From Lichenostomus cassidix (taxonomy: Eukaryota; Chordata; Aves; Passeriformes; Meliphagidae): a DNA stretch of 64,000 nucleotides. Positions 36,161-49,849 of this stretch are shown one piece after another. Where the stretch lies: positions 14,165,122 to 14,229,121 of the forward strand of contig CM039180.1 of the NCBI GenBank assembly GCA_008360975.2. The letters are read 5' to 3'. The notes below the pieces were generated by a model. The model was not told the origin of the DNA. It ran no database searches and saw only the letters and a list, made by a program, of their open reading frames with translations. Each line of letters opens with the position of its first letter. Positions within the stretch are counted from its first letter, which is position 1. The translations under genes and the position numbers were made by a program.

Positions 36161-39100
36161 TCTCTCTCTGCTATTTCCTTTCTGATGTGTGGAGAGTGGG
36201 ACTGAAAATTGTGCTTGAGATAAGAGCTCAGCAAGGTTTTGCACAGAGGCAGAACGGTGCCCTGTGTCTTGCTTTACTGCTCTTCTGGGTTCAGAAGACA
36301 AACTGTATCATCAGCTGTTCAGTGCTGCAAAGTGCAAACCCCTGTCCCAGCCATTTTCCTTTGGCATCTTCCTGATCTTGAGGCCATGTCTTCATGCTGC
36401 TTCTCAGAAGTGAAATAAGCGAAGACCCCAGCATGTGAACTCATGCTCCTTTTGGAAAGTTGCAAATAGGATTTACTCCTGCCAACCAGAGGCTGACCAC
36501 CCTTTCCCATGGAGGGGTTGGTGACCATAATGATTCCCCATGGATTATGCTGGCACAGTCACAGGTGTGCAAGGAAAGACTCCCCAGAATCCTGCTTGTG
36601 GTGGCTCTTGCCTGGTGGTTGCTCACACTGCTGGGTAGGGAGCAAATTTCTTTTTTCTGGTAATAAATATTTGATTGTAAATCAAATACCACCATTTATT
36701 TTGATTTCTACATTTTACTTTCATGAAATGTTTAATTCCTTCGCATCATGGGCTATTTTCTACATTAGAAATTTACTTTAATATCAATTGCTTTTGAAAT
36801 GGTCAGATTTTGAGGAGCAACTAGTAAGGCTCAAATAGTTTACGTGACCAGAAACTAAAACCTAAAGATACTCAGTCACTGCTGTGAGATTTTCATTAAC
36901 ATGTTTCCACAAATAACTATGGATATTTTATTTTGAAAACCATCTTATTCATAGAGCTATATTACTGCAAAGCTAGAATATACCCTTCTTTGCACAGACA
37001 TTTCCAACCCAACATCAAACCAGCTTTTGCTTTCATAGGGTCCCTTCTACAGAAATGCTCCTCTCAATACAGCAAATGGCAAAAGACCAGGCAGTACTGG
37101 GTCTTGGAAGGTGTACTGGAAAGAAGAAGCATATAGGAGAATCCAGCAGGACATCCAGGCCCTGAAGCCCTGGGATGAAGATGCCTGGCTGATGTACTAC
37201 ATGTGTCACCAGCGATGCCTCCACAGGACATGTGTCCATAGGGGATCAGCCACTGGCTCCTGCAAGACCTTCAGGCCATGCCCTCCTCTCACCAGCAGTC
37301 TTCCTGGGTTTCCAGGAGGCTGGGATATAAGGCACTTGCACCTTATTGCCTCTATTTCTCTGTGCTCCCAATGTTCAGAAGATGAGGCAATTAGAAGGTA
37401 GAGTATGATTTTGGGGTCAAATAGACAATCCATATCTTGGGGGGCATACTTGAGAGCAAGCAGTGTCCATGAAGTCTTCTTATCAATACTTTCCTCCCTT
37501 GAAGAAAAATATTAATCTGAAAATAGGAGAAGAAACATGGCTTTTCTTTTATATTTGTTTTTTCTCTTTGTGTAGCTTACTATTCACAAACTGCAAACAG
37601 GTTACTTGAGAATCTATTTTATTTCCTCAGGTATTTTTGTAGCTACATGATGTGAACAGTATTTGTGTCTGTCAGCCTCATGCAGAAGGTAGAAATGCCT
37701 ACAAAGGCACAAGGAGGCATCTGGATGCATGGTAGGTGTTGGGTCTATGCCTGAGGCTGACAATGACTAATTGTCACTAATAACTGGCTGAAAGAAACTC
37801 AGCAAGGTTACAAAGCATGTAAACTGTAAGTTCAGCAAAGTGTGAGCTCTAAATAGCTGGAGAGAATGCAAACCAGGCAGAGGGTGTTCCTCTGTGAAAT
37901 CACTTTGTTTGAGTTGTTTGATAAACCATTCTTCAAAGTAGTGAGATAGAAATTACCTGCTATAAAAGAGATTGAAACAGCAGGCTGTCTTACAAAAGTC
38001 CTATGATTTGAAATAGATTCCTCAGCTTGTCTGCAAGAACCAGATCTCTGCCTTATGAACACATTGTGAAGTTTCCTTCAGCAAATTAGGAGGAGGGTTT
38101 ATGTACCATGAAGGTGCTTTTGTTTGTATCCTGTGAGTAATATTCTCTGGTGTCTGAAAGCTTGCTTCCAGGGAGCCTTTGCTGAAGTTCTGGCTGTAAA
38201 GAAGATGATCCTAGTGACTTCAGTGTAAATGTAATGTTTTGAATATTCAAAACCTGAATGCTTTAAAGCATTTATTAAGGAAGGTGGAGGAAGAGGAGTG
38301 AAGATGAGAAGATCAATACCATCAATAGATTTAAATTCTAAGGGCTGTTGCTGCCTTTTCTTTCAGAAACCCTCATAATTCTTCAGTTTGTAATGGGGTT
38401 TTGACGTCCAGCAGGGGAAATGCACAGGGCTTCACAAGTGTCTCTTCTGCTTTGCACAGAATTCTGATCGGCATTTGGGGAACTATAAGCTGTTAATTGC
38501 TATTTCCATTCTCTTCCTTTCAGTCCTTATGGTAATTTTAGCAACTGCATAGGAATGCTGCACTTCACACAAGTGCCCACATTCCTTGTTCCCAGCCTGC
38601 CAGCCACAACAGCTGTACTGAATGAGGTGAAGGAAAATGAGACAGTGAGGAAAGGCTCTTCTTTAAGGAAAAGGGCATAGATTACAGGTGTAGCACCTCC
38701 TTCTTACCCCCAAAGCCAAACCAAACTTAGAAGTAGGCCCTAAGTGTGTTGTCTGACTGCTCTTGGGCACTATCTTGAGTCTCACTCAGCTCCTGGGAGT
38801 AGCCAGGGCTCCATACTGAGTCCCTGGGTTAACATCCAGCCAGCACAGTTGGTTTTGAAGGCTGTCAGCTGGGAAGGTAGAGGTTCAAGGCTTCAAATCT
38901 TAGTGCTGATTCCTGGTAACAAAAATGTTGCCATGGACTCGGTTGATTCTTTTTTAGTCTTTTATTCAAAACAACCTTCCTAAATGGTGAAGTGAAACAC
39001 ACAGGAGAAAGGTTTACAGTCAGGTGCCTCTTACTGGACATGACAGTGAGATATTCAATGTCATGAGCATGCTCTGTTTATTCAATAGGACATTCAAATG

Positions 39101-42100
39101 GCTGGATAAAAGCTCATGAATATCTATTTAGGGCAGCTTGATCTTCATGTTTTCACTGCTTTACTTCACTCCTAAATATTTTCTTAACATGCTGTTAAAG
39201 GTACATAGCTATTCACAATTTCTTGGCTATACTGACTCCCAATGTATTTTCAGTCTCACCTTCAGACAGAAATATAAGTAGTGGAAAAACATTTACACAT
39301 AAGAAATACATCCATTTGTATAGACTGAAAATTGTGTCATTGCCAGAAATAATTAATGCCAGAAGAAATAAGAAGCTTTAAAATAAATATTTCAATATGA
39401 AATGTAAGGAGAGTGATTTCTTCAGCTTTGAAAGTGTTTGATAATGTTGTATAAATGCTTACATGTGGGAATGAGAAATGACAAACTTGTCTGAGTTTTA
39501 GACAAAAGCATAATAGCTTGCAGGTGAAGTTTCCAGCTGGAAGCTGCAATCTAGTAGATGAAGATTTCCACGTGAGGTAAATTTTCTGATGTGTGCACTG
39601 TCTAGGGACTTAAAATGAGATTAGGCAGCTTTCTAAAAAATTATTGTATTTTATCCATTTTTAAATTCCTTTGACTGCTCTGTGCAAGGAAGTCTAAAAG
39701 TGTAGAGTTTCCTCCTCTGGCATTTGTTTGTGTGTTCTGTAACTAAAAATTCTCAGTTTACCCACCACACCTTCACATGGCTTCCATAACCATTCATGAC
39801 TTGAAAGTCATGGGGCTTTACATTACAAATTCATTATGTGTAATAAAATGTCAGAATTTCATGGCATTTTTTTAGCTATTTACATCACCTGACACATTTT
39901 CTTCATATATATCCAATATAAGAATATAAGAATGATGTGTTACAGCTGCCATTTTGATATCAACATCTGCTGTATGGAGATTCTGACTTTAAAAACAAAA
40001 CTAACCTAGTGTATGCCAGATACTGGCATGAATGAAAAAGCGTTAAAAGCTGATTTAAAATTGCAATATATGATCTGTTTCTACAACTTTTCTTCCAGCC
40101 TAAGTGTAATGCCTTAATTTCTAGTTTTCTTTGAGGAATGCCTATCTTATGAAATCACTTAATACTTCTCTTTAATGCAGTATCTTCTTTGGCCCGTTAT
40201 TGTATCCAAGTGTATTTCTGAACATTTACGATACTCGTTGAAAAGCCCAGGACCTTTTTTCCTGCAGGATAGTAGTTATGAGCAAATCTGAACCTTAAAA
40301 TATTTATACATGTATGTAGAAACCCTTGAGGCAACTGTGACTTCTTGGCTGAATTTTTAAAAGGATCAGTGCCCAAGATGAATTCCAGTTGCAGAACACA
40401 TCTGGTGTGGCAGTTCGCTGTTGGTAACACTGCTGCTTACAAGAAATGTAATCCACTATGCAGCTGTTGTACTCTGCTTCATCAAATACAGACATTTTGG
40501 GGACACAACATTCCTCATGACTGAATAAAAAGGAACTCATAAATCACTCTCCTGGCACAGGAAGCTGCAGTTGAGGAAAGCTATTTGTCATGACGAGGCT
40601 GATCCCTATAGAAGAGTCAGAACCCAGGTCACAGCTGTCTTTATGAGAAACAAGCCCTGGCTTCATCTCTGTGTCCAATGACAATGGTTGCAGAAACCCA
40701 AGCCTGGTTTGGTGGCCCCCTACTCTCTTTCAGCAGCAAGAGAGGGCTGGAAAGGGCAGGTAGGAGGCCCAGGATGGAGGTATTTGCATCATGTGCACAG
40801 TCTGGGTGGGCTGCCCCTCTGCAAGAGGCTCTGACCCTTGCACCCACAAGCCTTTACCCACAAATGGCTGCTGGGATAGTTGATCCACTCCCATGTGCTC
40901 TGCAGTGGCCCCAAGAAGGCATGTGGGCACTGGGCCAGCCTGTGTCCTCCAGCTTCTATCCTCCAGCAATTTGAGCCTTCAGGCATGGGTTGAACTCTCA
41001 AGCTGGCAGGGCACTAATAAACGCTGTTCCTGAGGCAAGCTATTATTTGAGTTGGTGAAGGCTGGTGATGTTTACAGAAAGAAGGTTACAAGTAGAAGGG
41101 AACTCCATCCATTCCCTTGTCCCTGCCTCATAGAAAGACAGGGCTGGGGTACAACTCTAGAGAGAAAAAACATCCGTATTGTGCCTCACAAAGGCCCCAA
41201 CTTACACAAAGGCTCAGGACAGATCCTACTGGAAAATTCCCTGTAGGCCAGGATGTGGAGTTGACACTTGGAGGCAGATCTAAAAACACCCATCTGGACT
41301 GTGTCTCCCTGCAAAGAATCCTAGAAAATGTCTGCCCTGTGCTTCAGCAGAAGTTTTTCTTAACAAATGCCAGCCTGGAAGCTCTTTGATACACAGCTTC
41401 ACCATCAGATTACAAACACATGCTGTCAGGCTTTTAAAGCAATGTCAATCCAACAGCAAGAGGGAGCAGAGGAAGGGATTGTGCCACAAGCAATTGCTTA
41501 TGTACTCCTTTTTCTTGAAATACCGTTGATGTTTTTGGCTTCAAGAGTTGCTGCTTGTTGATTGGTTGTCTTGACCTAACCCAACTCAGCTGGAATCACT
41601 GTATAAAATTTAGATTTCCACCTGTTTATTCACCATGTCTTTTTTCTCCTGTCTTTTTTTCTTCACTACTTTAAAGTTTCCAAAAGCCCACAGGCCTTTT
41701 TTTTTTTTCTGACTTCTTGCTACTGTACTTAAAGATTTTTTTTTCTTCCTCTGCCATTTTCCATTTTTAACTTCTTCTGTTTATTTTTATTTGTTTCTCT
41801 CTCATTCTTATATTATGTTATCTACCACAGTGCGATCAATGCAAACTTCTCTAATTGCCAGTTTTGAAGAGATGAGTGTAAGACAAATGACTATACAATG
41901 ATGACTCTTCCTCACTTGCCATTGGTTCTAAGAAATAACCACCCCATTATTCAGATAACTGTCTCTTTAATAACAGCAGAAAAAATATATGCACCAAACT
42001 GTGTTCCTTGAATAGCTCTTGTTCACTTAGAGAAGGTCCATCTCTTTACCATTAGAAAAATATAGACCAGTTAATTTCCCACTTATTAGGTGTTTCCCTC

Positions 42101-43194
42101 TGAAATCAGAGTTATCAAAAAATTAGCATAGAGCTGCAGATTTTCAACAAAAATGCAAGTTTAATAGTCCTCAGTGTTGAGAGTGTGCACACACATTTCA
42201 GTGCAGCCAAATGTTTCACACTTTCTCAATGTGTTTACATTCCCACTGTCTTGTGAAGAATACTAGTGTCATTGCACTATTCAAGATGCTGTCCTTAACG
42301 TATTGTTACCTCCCCAAACCTGTACACTTACACGCCTCCCTGTGGGCTCTTTGGCTGTGCTCCCTAGGACATATTGAGGACACCTCTACTCTTGATTAAC
42401 AGTCATTTCTGTGTTAGCTGCTCCCTTAGTGTCACCTATGTGTGTTACTGTCAGAGCTAGAAGTTCCGCATATCTTAAACTGCATTGTTAATGTCTTCGA
42501 GGAGACTGAATACTGAATACCATCCTTTCTACCTCTTATATTTCATATTAACACATTATACATAAAGTGCATATTGCTTTAGTCTCTATTGACAATACCA
42601 TATGTTGCTTTCTGTAAGCCAAGACCTCACATTTATGTCTGTATTACACGTGGGAATGTGCCTCACAGGGACATTGTTTTCTGTAGTAAATGCTTTAGTA
42701 CAGGCAGCATGCCCAGTTGCCTACATCAAGGTGGGTATGCACACCATCTGCTTTAGGCATGTAAGCAGAAGTGTTGAGGTAGGAACTTCAGCTGCCTACA
42801 TGGCCAGCAGAGAGGCTCTTTTGCTCTGCCAAACAAAATAGCACTAGTGAGAGAAGCTGAGTGCTGATCCATAAAAGGTAAAAGTGCAAAATTTTGCATC
42901 ACTTCAGCCTCTGTTTTGGAGCAACCAACAGGACCTGAGAAAAGCCTGGGAGTGGCTGGGGATGGGTTGCTGCTGGGACCATTCCCAGCAGGCAGTATGA
43001 ACATGGCCACACCACCAGTTGTGGCTTTCTGTCTTGCACAGTCCTCCAGTGTGGACCCAGTACTACTTGTGCCACATGTGCTCTTGGTGATGAACAAAGA
43101 CCACTTGCAAGGAGGGCAAAGCTGTCTTCTTATCCAGGGCACCCCTGCACTCCCTCATGTAAGTGTCCCAGGAGTAACAACGAATGGCTCTCCA
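36161..43194. other. Intergenic, nothing firmly recognised
   Basis: Seven kilobases without a supported gene. Open frames at 37111-37401 and 42753-43302 are short, overlap frames on the opposite strand and do not match a family I know. T-rich tracts occur at about 41640-41790. Confidence 0.55.
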
Positions 43195-44570
43195 GGAATC
43201 ACTCAGTTCCTGTATCCTGTCTTGCCTTTAAAAATAAATGTAACATTAATGCTTTGCAGTCAGCAGGGTCCTCTCCTGCTTGCCATGATTTTCTGTAGAT
43301 AATAGACAGGGACCTTGCCATGACACTGGCCAGCAATATTGATGCTCTCAAGTGACCACACCTGACTCCATGGGTTTGAATGTACACGCGATGTCTCAAT
43401 GCTCCCCAGCTGCTGCCTCCCTTCTGTTCCCAACCTGTGCTTATATGTGCAAAGGCCAGACAGCATGATTCACATGTGCCAACTAGTGTGAAAAAAGCTG
43501 CCAATTACTTCAGCCTTCACTGTGGTGGACCAATATTATATCTGTAGTTTTTTTTTTTACCTTACTGCTCTTTATGTCCTTCACTAATTTTAATTCCAGC
43601 TGGGCTTTAGCTTCATTGATTTTATTCCTTGGTGGCTAAGGAGTGCTTTTTGTTTTGGCTTCCTGAATATTCCCTGTCTATATTGTAGTTCTCCTGGATG
43701 GTCCTTGCCTAGCCTATGGGCTGTTAGCTGGAGCTTCCTGTGCTCCTGCACAGTGGTACAGTTCACGCATGAGTTCTCAGTAAATTCTCTTTAAAAACCA
43801 ATTAGCTCTTCTGGGGACTTTTCCTCTTCACAGCTGCTTCCCACAGGCTATTTCCTGAATAAGCCAATCTGCTCATGCAGAATCTCAGCTCTGTGGTTCA
43901 CCTTCCTGACTCTCTGCTGCATCTGTCACCTCATGGCTGCTGCAGCTTTTGACAACCCACCCACAGCCCAAGCAGTGCTCTGTGACCCCTCTTACCCCCA
44001 CTTCTTCCCTGCTCCTCAGCACAAAGCACGAAGGAGTCAGTCATGACTGCCCTGCTCTTGTGGCTGTGTTAGGAAAATGTTACCATTGCACTCTCAAAAC
44101 ATCCTGGATTGCCTGCCCGGTGCTGTGCTGCCCTTCCAGCAGACAACCAGGTGGCTGAAGTCTCCAGTAAGGACAAGGGCTCCAAGTGGGAGGCTTCAGA
44201 GCCTGCCTCCTCATAACCTGCAGTCTGTATTACTCATCTACCACACTATCCCCCAGGTTGCTCCTTGCTGTGGTCTTGACGCAGAAACTCTTAGCAAGTC
44301 TGTCTCCAGTTGAATACTGTGGCATTGCATTTGTCAAGAAGCTCCTAAATGCAAAGCACAACACACCCAGCTCTACTCCACCTGTCCTTCCTAAATATAC
44401 CATCCATCCATGGCCACATTCCAACCACGTGCAGCACACCACAAAGTCTCTGTGTCCCTGATGGCAGAAGCTCTGCAACTGTGCCTGGCAGTGCAGCTGC
44501 TCCTCCTGATTGCCAGACACTGTGCATCACTGAGGGCACCTGGGGAAGCCTCTGAATGCCTGCCTTTTGA
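43195..44570 (-). mobile_element. CR1 LINE, endonuclease to early RT region, decayed
   Basis: Reverse-oriented upstream part of CR1 ORF2. Minus-strand islands include DFSHLVVCWKG at about 44160-44128, a decayed form of the APE-endonuclease GDFN..DICW motif. Near 43330-43220 it reads MARSLSIIYRKSWQAGEDPA, the entry of the reverse transcriptase. Nucleotide blocks at 44440-44540 match the endonuclease region of avian CR1. The copy lacks the RT palm and the 3' end, so it is unusual among CR1 copies, which normally keep their 3' end. Confidence 0.78.
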
Positions 44571-47500
44571 TGCAAGCAAAAATGGGATGGGCTCAAGTCT
44601 GCCTTATTTAGGCATATAATTTGTAGCTGTAGGGAGAAGCAGGTGCAGAAATTTTCCATCATTAGTGAAAACAGCCTGGTACCTTGGAAAGCTGCTAAAA
44701 AGAGGTCCTGTGTGTTTAACTCCCATTCTTTCACCCAGCGCACCATCAGAAGTGCCTCCTAGATACATTCAGGACCATGTGTTGTTAGTGTCACATTGTA
44801 AGCAGAGTCCTCACTGGACTTACAGACACTTTTTGCAGTGGCATTACTTTGTCATGGGTAATTCAACACTTCCTACTGATGGCATTAACCTTCCAGAGGG
44901 ATTAGCACATACACATATCAAATGCTTTGAAGGGGTCAAAAATCACTATTAATGCAGTTTTCATGAGTGTTTAATGTTATATTTAATATTATCACCTCGG
45001 CCGGTATGCTGCTTGTCAGGGAATTGTTAAAATTTCTAGAGGAAGTTCCAGAAAACATTTCACCAAGGACCTATTTTAAAATGCAGCAGATTTTAACACT
45101 CACAGCAGAACAAAATAGATTTAAAAAACCCCATCCATCTACATTGGTGGAAATAGGACTTTTGAAGAATAGATACAGAAAGAAATAAGGAAGGAAGCAA
45201 ATAAAAATGACAGTGTGCTGCAGCTACGTGCTCTTTCCCAGTAATGGAAAGTGCTGGTTTTCAACTTCCACATGCCAGTATTATGCCTGGCATGTGTCAA
45301 CCAACTTGAGGCACTCTCTGAGTGTATTTTGCCTTTGCACAGGGAATTCATGTGGTCTTACTTCCTCTTCAAAGTTGCCTATCCCTCATGGTACAGTCCT
45401 CTCAAAAAAATCCCACTAAACAAATTTTCATGGCTTCATAGTCTGCCAGATCCAAAGGGTCAACCAACTTAATGAGTCAGTAACTGGATTCTTCCTGGTC
45501 TGTTTCCAGTTTCATTTGCAAACTCAGAAAAGCCACTTCTGATACAGTGTTCTGCTCTGAGGAAATGCAATGTCAGGGCTGTCAGCAAAGCCAGCTTTTA
45601 ACCTGCTGCCTACAGCATATGGCTTCTACTTCTTGGAACTTTATCTGATGGAAATATTTTGCATAGATGAGGTTAGAATTTATAAAGTAGTGAATTCATG
45701 CCAGGTCAGATGCTACTTTTCTAGGGATGGAGAATAGCGTGTAGTCATAAATAAGCCTGAAAGTCTGATTTATTTTTCATTAAATGATAGACAGCTGATA
45801 CACTGGTCTTATATAATCCGTAGAAGGATTTGGTTTAGAAGTACTGTCCACCTTTTAGGGAAATGGACTGTCATAAATCAAATTTGTTTAGTGAATAGAA
45901 TGAAGGAGGTTTGGCCTGAAAGTGATGGGCTTGCATGTAGTTTTCTTCTTCATCTTTATGTCTTCCATGTACACCAAATGTTAGGTGCATGCTGGAAGAG
46001 AGCATTACTCTGATTCCAGAATTCTGAACTGACTGAGGGATGGCCTGTTGCAATTCTGGGCTTACCTGCAGCACTTGAGGAGGTTTCTGTTTGGCAGACA
46101 GATAAACAGCTCTGTGTTGGCACACCTTTGTTTGAAGATACACTGCATGAAGAGCATCCCTGGTATCCCTGGTATCTTCTGGGTAGTGTTGTGCCAAGTC
46201 CTTGATTTCCATGCTGCCAGGTTTTGTAACTAAGTAATTACAACTTTTACAGGATAATAGTGACTTGATAAGGATTGTTACCTGGCAAAGCATCTTTGCA
46301 AGTACACAAATGTAAAAAATCCAAATCGTACAATAATAAACATCTGCTTCTCCCCCACTCCCCATTTTGCACTGCCACTGGCTTTTAGCCGGTGTTGGGC
46401 CCTGAATTTTAAAGCAATGCATCTAAACGTGTCACCTGGCCCACCTGCACACCCCTGGACACCTGCACAAAGGTCAGTGCACAGCTCTCTATTTCATTGC
46501 AGCCATTGGGACACACTGGATTTAGCAGGATGTTTTCACACATGTTGCTGCTGACTCTACCAGAGACTCTGTTTCAGTCAAATCTCGTTAGATCTTCCTT
46601 TTGACAGGCAAAGGCAGAAAGGAACTGTTCTCCTGCCAAAAACTGAGTCCCTGCTCTAAAGCATGAAAAAGCAGTAGATTTTAAAAATAGAGAGAAAAAT
46701 TTAACTTCAAAAAATGTGTTTCTTACAATTGCATTTTCAAAAGAACTGAAGTGGGTTTGCTGGAATTCATATATATAGAATGAGAGAAAAATTATGCAAA
46801 ATATGAGCTCAAATGGTTACTTTGGTAAAGTTACCTGGGATTGAAACAGCCTGTGATGTGATGTCTTAGGCAAACTTAGCTGTACTGCTGCCAGTCTGCC
46901 TGTCAGGCAAGGAAAGCATCATCCCACAGTTTGTCGGCTTCCTTCTGCCATCACCATCATCCACACCCTTCTCCAGTGCTAAGGCTGTAACTCTTCCTAC
47001 TTTTTAAGCAAATTATCTGTTAACACTTGACCAGTAGGATTAAATGCATGGCGCTGGTACATTCCTTACGTATAAATTCTGATGCTAGTTTAATTTTGAA
47101 AGGATGTAAGAGAGCAGGTCAATAGTGATGTCCCAGTTTACAGCTTCAGATAACTGCAGCAAAAGGTAAATAATAGGCTAAAAGTCTCACTGCAGACCAG
47201 GACACTCTGGAATAAGAGCACCATAAAGCAGCATCCAAGCAAGGAGAGGTTGTGTATATGAAAGGTGGCTTTTGTTGAGATATTGGAGTAGAATCTAATC
47301 AGAATCTGTACATATAAAGGAGAACACAAATCAAACGCTGGAATTATTACAAATAACCAAAACTGTATCAACAGCTCAGAGATAGGCACATTCAGATAAA
47401 TGAATGACTCTGACAAGATAGAGAAAATGGCTGGAGAAGAAATGTTATGCAGGGACCAGAAAACTACAGAAGGTATGTGAAAGTGTCTTCTTTCCAAAGA

Positions 47501-49125
47501 GACCAAACAACATTCTAATAGGATGAACTTTGGAACAAAAGGAAGTTTTATGGCAATCCACTGCTTATTTCAAATAGTTTCTAAATTCCTATTTTCAGAT
47601 CCATTTTTTCTCTTTTAAACTAGAGAATTCCTTACAGTCACAACTTTATACTACCAGTATATATCTGCAAACTGAACAAACTGGAGTGATCATGGGTCAG
47701 GGTTTGTATCTTCTTGGTGGGGAGAAATACTTTTTGTAAAAAGTTATACTCCACCATAGCACACTGACAATGTAAAATTCTGTGTAGAGAACAGTTTTCT
47801 GAACCTTGAGACGTGCAAATAAACTTAACTTGTGAGAAAAGCTTCTGTCATTACTCACTGCTTTTCCAAGGTTTCAGATATTATATAAGCTGCTATTATA
47901 AACTGCATTTGCTGACCTTTTTTTGCATATTCAGCTAGGTGATTTCCCTCAGCCCAGCACAGTGGTATTTCTCAACTCACATAGCAACTCTGTTTGCCAA
48001 AATATTGTGGCAAAATAATTGACTATCAAAGCAGTATCTGAGTTTAAGGCATCATAACAGTAATAAACAAGAAATTAGTTTATGAGCCTAAAACCACAAG
48101 GGGTTGAACACTGTATTGCTGAAATCCACGAGGCTAAAGCCCTCATGCCCACCCCCACAGCACCAACTGAGATGGGAAGAATTATTGGTTTGAGGATTTG
48201 CTCCTTGTATTACTCTTTTTTTTTAAGTGCAAACAATTTAATGTAAAGAATACAACCATCTTTGACAAGACTGACCCTCTTTTGCCACAGAATCGCATCC
48301 TTTTCTGCCTCACTGTCTGTCTAGACCCATGGCTCTTACATTCTTGTCTGCACATCAACCCAATTTCCTTTAAGAATCCACCCTTTCCCTATTTACCAAC
48401 AATCTTTTTGAGGGGTGAGAAAAAGACTTCAGTCCTCCTGGGCTGAAGCAAATTAATGAATCTGGCCTCCCACTTGCTGGGTGAGGCTACCAACCACCAG
48501 ACTATCACACAGCAGACCTACAGCATCTCTCTGTGAATCTTGGCTGGTCCGAAGTCCCCAGGAGATTCTGGCACTCATCCACCTGCTTCTGAGTGTCAGC
48601 AAAGACAGGAGCTTACTCCTCTGCTCTGGTCTGGCAGAGTTCTGGGCACATGTACAAAGTGCTCAGTAATTTTCTGGAAAACATTTTATGATGCATGCCA
48701 TGTATCAACAACATAAAAGCAGTAAAATCCTGTGGTTATTCCTGCTCTCTGTGAAACACAAAAATTTTAGGTTTTTAAAGCTGGACCAGTTATTTGATCT
48801 AGTTCACAACATCATGGCAAATAATTGTGCAAACACACTTTAAAGAAGAGAATGAGGAGGTGCTGTGAATCTAAACAGTGCTTCAATTAAACATTCAATC
48901 TCTTGAAAGCATAATGTCATACCTAAAATCCACTCAAATCCTTCTTTGGATCTGACACCCTGTCTTAGATTACTAATCATACCTACTGCATTTTGCATTA
49001 ATGTGAAATAATGTATAAGTCAGCTTTTATAATGAAATCCAGTACTATGGAGAGATGATCACAATAACAAAAATCTACAAACCAAACAAATCCTCCTTCT
49101 TTCTCATGAAGTCAGTCTTTGTCGC
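44571..49125. other. Intergenic, nothing recognised
   Basis: No known repeat or gene recognised. It includes a 183-codon minus-strand open frame at 45871-46422, which shows no signal peptide, domain or repeat that I can name and is near the longest length expected by chance in a 64-kb window. Confidence 0.55.
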
Positions 49126-49567
49126 TGTTGAGCAGCTAGCAGAGTAATGAAAACACCAGTTCTCAGTGGCAAGAAGGAATGACCTTTATTGTTTTGATTT
49201 CATCACATATATAGAGTTCTCAAAAGTCACCCAGATTGGTCAGTCAGAAGCCTTCCCCCAGGTTTGATTGGCCAGGCCTGCACTGTCCAAGTTCTGGGAC
49301 ACTGTTCCAATAACATCCAAACTTTATCTTTATTTATAAAACACAAGAAGAATTCTCGTGGGAAAAACCTGTGCCAGCCACAAGTCTTCAGTGTGGTGCA
49401 TCTCACAGCTGAACTTTTTGTTGTGTTTCTTCAGGGAATCCTTTAAAGAGATAAGCTTGACAGCACGATCTGATGAGAAATTATGTCTATTTGTGATTGT
49501 GTTGGGCCATCAATGGAAAAAATAAAAGCTTTTTGTTAGCTCTCTTGAGTCTCTATTAACTGCAACA
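49126..49567 (-). mobile_element. Probable solo LTR of an endogenous retrovirus
   Basis: On the minus strand a retroviral-type promoter layout is visible: CCAAT at 49271-49267, CCAAT at 49239-49235, TATATA at 49213-49208 and AATAAA at 49190-49185. The proposed ends form a perfect inverted pair, TGTTG at 49567-49563 and CAACA at 49130-49126, giving 442 bp. Short TATA-to-AATAAA spacing is common in avian retroviral LTRs. No target duplication was seen next to these ends (GTCGC and TACAG), and no primer-binding site, gag, pol or env sequence lies beside it. Boundaries and family are therefore uncertain. Confidence 0.6.
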
Positions 49568-49849
49568 TACAGAATGCCTCCAGTATCTGAGGTGGCTGTT
49601 AAAAAGACAGGTTATTTTTGTGACAACCAGCTGTTGTGACAATATTCTGTAAAAGCCTTCCCTCTAGCTGGCTAGGGATTTGGTGTGAATGCTTTCTGTT
49701 TCATGCACTGTGTCCCACATTTTTATTTGGGGCTTACATTAAAAAAACCAACTAGTGAGTGTTGTGCTTGTCAGGCAAGTCTGGAGACTTCTGGAAGATT
49801 ACAGCTTCTCTCCTGCTGATGCTGTAGAAATGTAAGCTAGTCTGCTCAT

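Noticed and set aside
37111..37401. 96-codon plus-strand frame with a charged, Trp-containing start
   Set aside because: No family recognised, no splice or promoter context, and overlapped by a 75-codon frame on the minus strand.
45871..46422. 183-codon minus-strand open frame in the intergenic region
   Set aside because: No known motif or repeat. The length is compatible with chance over a 64-kb, six-frame search. A homology search would settle it.
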